A stretch of DNA of 12,647 nt, from NCBI GenBank assembly GCA_031262135.1, contig JAISIG010000040.1, positions 1 to 12,647 on the forward strand, in the 5' to 3' direction. The first letter of the stretch is position 1, and every line of letters begins with the position of its first letter. The notes beneath the pieces were generated by a model that searched no databases, was not told the origin of the DNA, and saw nothing but the letters and a program-made list of their open reading frames with translations. Positions 8,056 through 12,647 of the stretch are shown here, one piece after another. Both the position numbers and the translations under genes were made by a program. Source of the stretch: Endomicrobium sp. (lineage in GTDB: Bacteria; Elusimicrobiota; Endomicrobiia; Endomicrobiales; Endomicrobiaceae).

Positions 8056-8730
8056 CTAAAGAAGTTTCCTATCGTTAATAATAAGTTCAAATGCACAATC
8101 TAGAAAAGTTGCTGCTTTCCTACACATTAACATTCTTGACATAAATATTTCGAAATACTCCATAACTTTAGATATTTTCATATCTATTGTAATTTGAAGA
8201 GATATGATCTTTTTTTCTTTAATCACTTTTAAAAATGATTTTTCAACAGCATAATTAACCCTATCATGAATGTCATATTTTGATATGTTAGGATTTCTTA
8301 CTCTAGTTTTATGTACATCAGATTTATCTGCTAAAATTAAAGCTGCAGCTATAGAGTTCACAGGGTCTCCTATACCTTCTTCATGATTTCCTATAGCTGA
8401 TATTATTAAAGCTATTTCGAATGGGGTTGCTCCAATATTTTTTAATACTTTCATAGCTATTAAAGCAGCAGATTGACCGTGATTTTTTCTATTTACTACA
8501 TTGCCTATATCATGAATATACCCTGCTATTTCTGCTAATTCCTGTAATCTTTTTGGATAATCTAGATGAGACAACACATTTGATGCGATAGAAGCAACTA
8601 AACTTACATGTCGTATTCCATGTTCAGTATAACCTATAGATTTTAAATAATTATTAGAAGCTTTAATGAAAGCATCTATGATGATATTTTTTTTCACATC
8701 TTCAATTGTGATACATGATTGATTAATCAT
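8056..8730 (-). CDS. HD-domain phosphohydrolase family protein (copy B, after yajC)
   Basis: This 224-residue soluble protein has an HD metal-dependent phosphohydrolase domain. Likely metal ligands are His41 in EHGIRH, the His73-Asp74 pair in GYIHDIGN, His84 in NHGQSAA, His116 in GNHEEG, and Asp135/Asp138 in ADKSDV. The C-terminal part (about 165-224) is a conserved family tail with VMEYFEIFMSR, CRKAATFLDC and FELIIN. I recall close homologues of about 200-220 residues in Clostridia and related groups beside yajC/secD; their substrate is unknown to me. It is paralogous to the HD protein at 10288-10953, sharing length and motif order. It starts 37 bases after yajC with only a distant AGGAA as ribosome binding site. 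A 414-base non-coding stretch follows it. The HD fold is certain; any substrate assignment would be a guess. Confidence 0.9.
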   Translation of the reverse strand: MINQSCITIEDVKKNIIIDAFIKASNNYLKSIGYTEHGIRHVSLVASIASNVLSHLDYPKRLQELAEIAGYIHDIGNVVNRKNHGQSAALIAMKVLKNIGATPFEIALIISAIGNHEEGIGDPVNSIAAALILADKSDVHKTRVRNPNISKYDIHDRVNYAVEKSFLKVIKEKKIISLQITIDMKISKVMEYFEIFMSRMLMCRKAATFLDCAFELIINDRKLL

Positions 8731-8767
8731 AAGTTTTTATATATTATATTCCTGTTTAATATGTGTG

Positions 8768-9139
8768 TTATTTTGTTGTAGTGTGATGAGGATTATGGTT
8801 CATATCTTGTATAACAACTGAAATTGCTTGTTTAGCAATATTTACATATACCTTATCTGCAATCTTCGCATTAATAATACTACCCTGAATAGTAATTACT
8901 TTAGCGTATAAACCACCTATTGTAATGATAGTATCACCTTTTTTTAATGAATTTAGTAATTTTTTGTGTTCTTTAGTTTTTTTATATTGAGGTCTAAAGA
9001 TAAACAAATAAAAAAATAAAAATACAAAAACTAATGGTAGTAATTTAATGATTGCAAAAGAGTCATTTGATGAATTAGCAAAAGCTATAGAAGGATTTAA
9101 TAAATATAAATAAAACAAAATCAATATAACTTTACTCAT
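8768..9139 (-). CDS. yajC: Sec translocase accessory subunit YajC
   Basis: YajC is a small inner-membrane partner of SecDF-SecYEG. Of 123 residues, about 32-48 form the single transmembrane helix (LLPLVFVFLFFYLFIF), followed by RPQYKKTKEHKKLLNSLKKG at 49-68 and GDTIITIGGLYAKV at 68-81, the family hallmark. An extra hydrophobic N-terminal stretch (residues 4-20) ending in IAFANSS looks like a cleavable signal peptide, or else a second transmembrane segment; some bacterial YajC proteins have such an extension. The tail is histidine- and threonine-rich (HNPHHTTTK). It follows tgt by 9 bases, the classic tgt-yajC pair, with its ribosome binding site inside the last tgt codons. The usual secD and secF are not next to it. 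Confidence 0.95.
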   Translation of the reverse strand: MSKVILILFYLYLLNPSIAFANSSNDSFAIIKLLPLVFVFLFFYLFIFRPQYKKTKEHKKLLNSLKKGDTIITIGGLYAKVITIQGSIINAKIADKVYVNIAKQAISVVIQDMNHNPHHTTTK

Positions 9140-9148
9140 TGTTTTTTT

Positions 9149-10291
9149 TCATTCTCCTAGAGCATAATAGTATCTAAAAAACTTTTTTTTGGCTTGCAAA
9201 AAAGTATTATTTTGTAAGGAGTTTCTAATTGTAGTCATAAGATTCATCATAAAATATATATTATGCAAAGATAATAAACTTCTGTATAAAGATTCATGAA
9301 CTTTGACTAAATAATTTAAATAAGCTTTAGAATATTCCATACAAGTCAAACAATTACAATTTGGATCTAATTTACTATAATCATTTTTAAATTTAGAATG
9401 CTTAATATTAAATTTACCTAAACTCGTTAAGACTTGTCCATTCCTTCCATTACGTGTAGGCAACACACAATCGAACATATCAATTCCAAGTTCTACACAG
9501 TTCCATATATCCTCTGGTGTTCCTATTCCCATAAGATACCTGGCCTTATTGTTAGGCAGTATAGGAACTACAGCATTTATAGCTGAATACATATGACATC
9601 TTGGTTCTCCAACAGATAACCCTCCTATAGCATATCCATCAAAATCTATATCTAACATGGCATATGCACTTTGTTTCCGCAAGTCTTTATAGATAGAGCC
9701 TTGTATAATACCAAATAGAGCTTGTAATGTACTATTATTTTTATTGTTAAATTCAATTTTACATCTTTTAGCCCATCTAAGACTTAACTCCATAGAATGT
9801 TTTGCTAGTGTATAATCTAAAGGATACATACTACATTCATCAAGACACATAATAATATCAGCTCCAATGTCTTTTTGAATTATAATAGATTTTTCTGGAG
9901 AAAAAAAATGTTTTGTTCCATTAATAGGTGATTTAAATTCAACTCCATTATCATAAACTTTTTTTAATTTTTTTAAACTAAAAATTTGGAACCCACCTGA
10001 ATCAGTAAGCATAGGTTTTTTCCAAGAGTTAAAATTTTGTATTCCACCTGCTTTCTTTATAATTTCAGTTCCAGGGTTAAGATATAAATAATAAGAATTT
10101 GAAAGCATTATTTGTACTTTTGCCTTACGTAGCCAGCATTGCGGTATTCCTTTAATAGTTCCATATGTTCCTACAGGCATAAAAACTGGAGTCTTTAGAA
10201 TACCTCTGGAGGTATGAAGACACCCAAGTCTTGCGTTACATTCAGATGATATTTTATCAATATAAAATTTACCACAATATTGTTTTGTCAT
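9149..10291 (-). CDS. tgt: Queuine tRNA-ribosyltransferase (bacterial TGT)
   Basis: This enzyme exchanges guanine 34 in the anticodon of tRNAs with GUN anticodons for preQ1, a step of queuosine synthesis. The 380-residue length is typical. TPVFMPVGTYGTIKG at 34-48 and LTDSGGFQIFSL at 95-106 (Asp97) line the active site; IIMCLDECS at 146-154, GGLSVGEP at 223-230 and YLMGIGTPEDI at 252-262 follow; DMFDCVLPTRNGRNG at 271-285 contains the likely nucleophile Asp274. The zinc site is Cys312, Cys314, Cys317 and His343, with the Cys-Cys-Cys-His spacing of characterised TGTs. The ATG overlaps the TGA of HD gene A in an ATGA, so the two are translationally coupled. No queA or other queuosine gene is in the window, so the supply of preQ1 cannot be judged. 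Confidence 0.98.
   Translation of the reverse strand: MTKQYCGKFYIDKISSECNARLGCLHTSRGILKTPVFMPVGTYGTIKGIPQCWLRKAKVQIMLSNSYYLYLNPGTEIIKKAGGIQNFNSWKKPMLTDSGGFQIFSLKKLKKVYDNGVEFKSPINGTKHFFSPEKSIIIQKDIGADIIMCLDECSMYPLDYTLAKHSMELSLRWAKRCKIEFNNKNNSTLQALFGIIQGSIYKDLRKQSAYAMLDIDFDGYAIGGLSVGEPRCHMYSAINAVVPILPNNKARYLMGIGTPEDIWNCVELGIDMFDCVLPTRNGRNGQVLTSLGKFNIKHSKFKNDYSKLDPNCNCLTCMEYSKAYLNYLVKVHESLYRSLLSLHNIYFMMNLMTTIRNSLQNNTFLQAKKKFFRYYYALGE
9154..9158 (-). promoter_or_regulatory. Ribosome binding site of yajC inside the end of tgt
   Basis: AGGAG on the minus strand lies within the last codons of tgt, 14 bases before the yajC ATG. The placement suggests translational coupling of tgt and yajC. The spacing is longer than optimal. 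Confidence 0.5.
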
Positions 10292-10953
10292 AAAAATTTA
10301 TCTCTATTGATATATAATTCAAAATTACAATCAAGAACATTACTAGCTTTTCTGCAATAATTAATTCGTGATAAAAATAATTCAAAATAATCCATAACAG
10401 AACAAATTTTTGTATCTATTTTAATACGTAATTCTATAGTTTTCTTTTTTTTATTTACAACAATGTCAACTTTTTTACAAGCAGCAATAACATTGGAATG
10501 CTTATCAATATAATAGGATTCATCTACTCTAAGTCGTTCATGACAAACATCAGTTTTATCTCCTAAAACTAAAGCAGCTGCTATTGGTGATACTGGGTCA
10601 ACAGTTTTGTCTTCATGGCATCCTATTGCTGTTATTATTGAAAAAACTTCCTCATTATGACAACGAGCCTCTCCAAGAATGTTTATTAGCATAATAGCAC
10701 TACTTTGATCATGATCGTATTTTGAAACCATATTCCCAATATCGTGTACATAGGCAGCAATTTTCGCTAGTTCTTGCTCTCTTTTATCATATCCTAGAAC
10801 TTTCAAAATTTTTTCTGCTATCTTTGCTGCATATAGAGCATGCCCAATACCGTATTCTTTATATTCTATAAATGTACTATCAATAAATGCAAGGTATGTT
10901 GTTATTTCAGAGTTATTCCTAACTTCTTTAAAAGTTAAATTATTTCTCATCAT
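10288..10953 (-). CDS. HD-domain phosphohydrolase family protein (copy A, before tgt)
   Basis: This 221-residue soluble protein has the HD domain layout: His38 in EYGIGHAL, the His70-Asp71 pair in AYVHDIGN, His81 in DHDQSSA, His113 in GCHEDK, and Asp132/Asp135 in GDKTDV. Its C-terminal tail (IDTKICSVMDYFELFLSR, CRKASNVLDC, FELYIN) matches the HD protein at 8056-8730 closely, roughly half the residues being identical there, so the two are paralogues. A difference from copy B is Tyr34 where copy B has His37 in the EHG motif; the expected metal ligands are retained. It is the first gene of the minus-strand operon and shares four bases (ATGA) with tgt. Two ATG codons stand in tandem at the start, and no clear Shine-Dalgarno sequence precedes them. 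The HD fold is sure, but the substrate is unknown. Confidence 0.9.
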   Translation of the reverse strand: MMRNNLTFKEVRNNSEITTYLAFIDSTFIEYKEYGIGHALYAAKIAEKILKVLGYDKREQELAKIAAYVHDIGNMVSKYDHDQSSAIMLINILGEARCHNEEVFSIITAIGCHEDKTVDPVSPIAAALVLGDKTDVCHERLRVDESYYIDKHSNVIAACKKVDIVVNKKKKTIELRIKIDTKICSVMDYFELFLSRINYCRKASNVLDCNFELYINRDKFL

Positions 10954-10996
10954 ACTTGCATTTATTATATCAAAATATTATAGTTATTTAGTGACT
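10954..10996. promoter_or_regulatory. Divergent promoter region between HD gene A and the lipoprotein gene
   Basis: Only 43 bases separate two divergent start codons. For the plus strand, TTGCAT (10956-10961) and TATAGT (10979-10984) are 17 bases apart, giving a leader of only a few bases to the ATG at 10997. For the minus strand, TGATATAAT forms an extended -10 at 10964-10969, close to the ATG at 10953, and a second TATAAT lies at 10977-10982. The overlapping elements would make the two directions compete. Near-leaderless transcripts would fit the absence of a ribosome binding site on both genes. Confidence 0.4.
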
Positions 10997-11641
10997 ATGA
11001 AAAAAACAATTTTATTCAGATTACAAGTTTTATCTTTAACTTGCACTGTATTTTTTACTGTTCTTGGTTGTGGAACACTATATTCTTCAATTGCTACTAT
11101 TGACACAACTCAACAAACATGTAAAACACAAGAAAATGATAAAGAATTACTTATAACAAATCAGAACAATAAAGAAGAAAATGATAAAGCATATGTAAAA
11201 AAAGATAATAATCAAGAACAAAACTTTAACAAAACAAATAAATATATTCTTTCATGTTGTGATGATTACGATTATTATTACCGTAGGATAAAGGCTATGA
11301 ATGAGAGAAACACTAAAAAACTTATGGAAGAGTTCAAAAAAAAGCAAGAAAAGTTTGAAAGAAAAAGGGCTTTTCAAAATAAGATACAATCCCACAAAAA
11401 AAAATTACTGAAAATTTTATACTATTACAACAAATGTGTAAGGATTGCCGTGAGAGCAGTGGTAGGGATAATGATAACTCCATTTGCGTTATTAGTTCCT
11501 GTTGGTTTATTTTATACTGATTTACTAAATATTGCTTGTAACAATACCACTAATACAACATATGAAGAGTACTTTGAGAATGCTCCATGGCTCTTGATAA
11601 GTTATATGATAAAGACATATCAAATAGCAAGAGTTATATAA
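10997..11641 (+). CDS. Putative lipoprotein of unknown function, lysine/asparagine-rich with coiled coil
   Basis: I do not recognise this 214-residue protein. It begins with a basic MKKTILFR, a hydrophobic core (9-23) and the lipobox VLGC at 22-25, so Cys25 should be lipidated by Lgt and cleaved by LspA, both encoded in this window. Residues 40-80 are polar, low-complexity and rich in Lys, Asn, Glu and Gln, with ENDK occurring twice. CCDDYDYYYRR at 87-97 is tyrosine-rich. Residues 98-140 are highly charged and probably helical or coiled coil (KLMEEFKKKQEKFERKR). Residues 150-180 form a hydrophobic segment containing ITPFALLVPVGLF, which may be membrane-inserted or buried. A GTG two codons upstream (10991) is in frame, but the ATG gives the more usual start. 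It is the only plus-strand gene, divergent from HD gene A and isolated by a 587-base gap. Confidence 0.75.
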   Translation: MKKTILFRLQVLSLTCTVFFTVLGCGTLYSSIATIDTTQQTCKTQENDKELLITNQNNKEENDKAYVKKDNNQEQNFNKTNKYILSCCDDYDYYYRRIKAMNERNTKKLMEEFKKKQEKFERKRAFQNKIQSHKKKLLKILYYYNKCVRIAVRAVVGIMITPFALLVPVGLFYTDLLNIACNNTTNTTYEEYFENAPWLLISYMIKTYQIARVI

Positions 11642-12228
11642 AATTAATCTAAGGTTAAGCGTTCGTTTCTTTCTTATCTTATAATTTAGTAGATATAGAG
11701 GATATCTAACTGTAACTATATTGTATGTATCACAGATGAATATAATATAAAAATAAGTATAGAATTTTTATTGTCCTTTGAGTTTTTGTTATTTTGTTAT
11801 CTCTGTACCTGTACGAGTTTTAGATTTACTTAATATTTTTAATATTGAAAAAGTTAATTTTACTACTAACATTAAAATTATTGCTTTTATTCATTTTTTG
11901 AGTATTATGATAGATTTCCCATGTTAACAAGCAGATATATTAATTGTATTAAAAAGTTTAATATAACAAACAATAAAATAACAAATGAGAAACAAATTTA
12001 GAAGAGTATTATAATGTAATATTTATTACTACTTCAAATCGTGAAAAGAATTGTCATGAAATATTTAAGTTGTAGGAAGGATTTGATAAATAATCTAATA
12101 ATTCTAAAATATTGATATCTTAGCAATGTTTGTTATATTATATCAACACTATCATTGATAGTTATCATATATCTTTATTTTAGTAACTAGTAATAAAAAT
12201 AATATAAACTTTATGATATCTACATTTT
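11642..12228. other. 587-base non-coding region between convergent genes
   Basis: No gene, tRNA or known RNA family is recognisable in it. All frames are broken by frequent stops; the longest pieces are peptides of about 20 codons without a credible ribosome binding site. Minor structures are a 7-base-pair inverted repeat at 11690-11708 (loop AGAGG), about 50 bases after the lipoprotein stop, and a 15-base palindrome centred on 12155, about 70 bases after the stop of the minus-strand hydrolase. Neither has the T-run of a convincing terminator. The stretch may be a decayed gene or spacer, but no remnant could be identified. Confidence 0.55.
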
Positions 12229-12647
12229 CTAACAATTCAAACATAAATAAGGATTTAATTTGATTTCATTTTTAATAGTAGTTTGCATTCCATGACCAGG
12301 ATATACAATAAGATTTGGGTTTAATTTTTTTAATTTTTTAATAGAATTAATCATATCTGTTTCATTCCCACTATTTAAATCTGTTCTACCTATAGAGCCT
12401 GCAAACAATGTATCACCAGTTATTACAAATTTACTAAATAACAAACATATGCTTCCTTTAGTATGCCCAGGTGTATGTAGAATGCTAAAAAGAATGCCAT
12501 TGAGTTTGATATTTTGGTTATCGTAAAGTAATATTTCTGGCTGATGACTACATATTAATAAATCTTGTTCACTTTCATGCATTGCTAATTTTACTTTTAA
12601 AATATCACATAGCATATCATTCGATTTACTATGGTCATAATGACTAT
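12229..12647 (-). CDS. Metallo-beta-lactamase-fold hydrolase (glyoxalase II-like), 5' end outside window
   Basis: The frame is open to the right edge and gives 138 residues of the C-terminal part of a roughly 200-residue protein. The first complete codons read SHYDH, and the two bases before them can end a His codon, so this is the HxHxDH metal-binding motif cut at its first His. Then come HTPGHTKGS at 57-65 (third metal site), GDTLFAGSIGRTDL at 77-90 with the bridging Asp, and YPGHG at 115-119 with the last His. This order, with GRTD and a terminal NPYL, matches the short glyoxalase II-like group (YcbL/GloC type) that hydrolyses thioesters such as S-lactoylglutathione. The ATG at 12615 is internal, since it lies after the metal motif. 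It is convergent with the lipoprotein gene. The fold is sure, but the substrate is inferred from the family. Confidence 0.93.
   Translation of the reverse strand, partial: SHYDHSKSNDMLCDILKVKLAMHESEQDLLICSHQPEILLYDNQNIKLNGILFSILHTPGHTKGSICLLFSKFVITGDTLFAGSIGRTDLNSGNETDMINSIKKLKKLNPNLIVYPGHGMQTTIKNEIKLNPYLCLNC

Noticed and set aside
10997..11641. YceK/YidQ-type lipoprotein
   Set aside because: The lipobox and a late hydrophobic stretch are vaguely similar, but the long charged middle region and the different length make the resemblance too weak to name.
11690..11708. Intrinsic terminator of the lipoprotein gene
   Set aside because: The 7-base-pair stem has only one G-C pair and no following T-run on the plus strand.
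12148..12162. Operator-like palindrome ACTATCA-T-TGATAGT
   Set aside because: No gene starts nearby in either direction and short A+T-rich palindromes are common here; it is too weak to call an operator or terminator.
12229..12615. Metallo-hydrolase starting at the ATG at 12615
   Set aside because: The frame continues to the right edge and encodes the HxHxDH metal motif before this ATG, so the gene is truncated by the window and does not start there.

Overview
The window is a very A+T-rich bacterial segment (about a quarter G+C by eye) with short intergenic gaps and mostly minus-strand housekeeping genes. This suggests a host-associated or reduced-genome bacterium. The long-form pyrophosphate-dependent phosphofructokinase and the order yggS - DUF167 - ileS - lspA - lgt - pseudouridine synthase recall, from memory, Elusimicrobiota (Endomicrobium-like) and some deltaproteobacterial or clostridial neighbourhoods. 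Other low-GC intracellular lineages such as Dependentiae cannot be excluded. No ribosomal RNA or tRNA is present to settle the taxonomy.

Layout in transcription order, right to left on the minus strand. (1) At 12229-12647 is the 3' part of a metallo-beta-lactamase-fold hydrolase whose start lies outside the window. (2) Positions 11642-12228 form a 587-base stretch with no recognisable gene, between that hydrolase and the only plus-strand gene. (3) The plus-strand gene (10997-11641) encodes an unrecognised lipoprotein. (4) A likely operon at 10953-8056 holds HD-domain protein A, tgt, yajC and HD-domain protein B. The two HD proteins are clear paralogues flanking tgt-yajC, and no secD/secF follows. 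(5) Positions 7642-8055 are non-coding, with an A+T-rich inverted repeat and a good sigma70-like promoter. (6) A second likely operon at 7641-1 holds pfp, yggS, yggU (DUF167), ileS, lspA, lgt and an RluD-family pseudouridine synthase cut by the left edge.

Functionally, lgt and lspA carry out the first two steps of lipoprotein maturation, YajC is a Sec translocase accessory, and the orphan lipoprotein would be a substrate of this route. IleRS, Tgt and the pseudouridine synthase serve translation and RNA modification. PPi-PFK points to glycolysis driven by pyrophosphate, and YggS to vitamin B6 homeostasis. The least explained items are the paired HD proteins around tgt-yajC and the lipoprotein. 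I found no CRISPR array, insertion sequence, tRNA or phage gene, and nothing I can defend as a new defence or mobile system.
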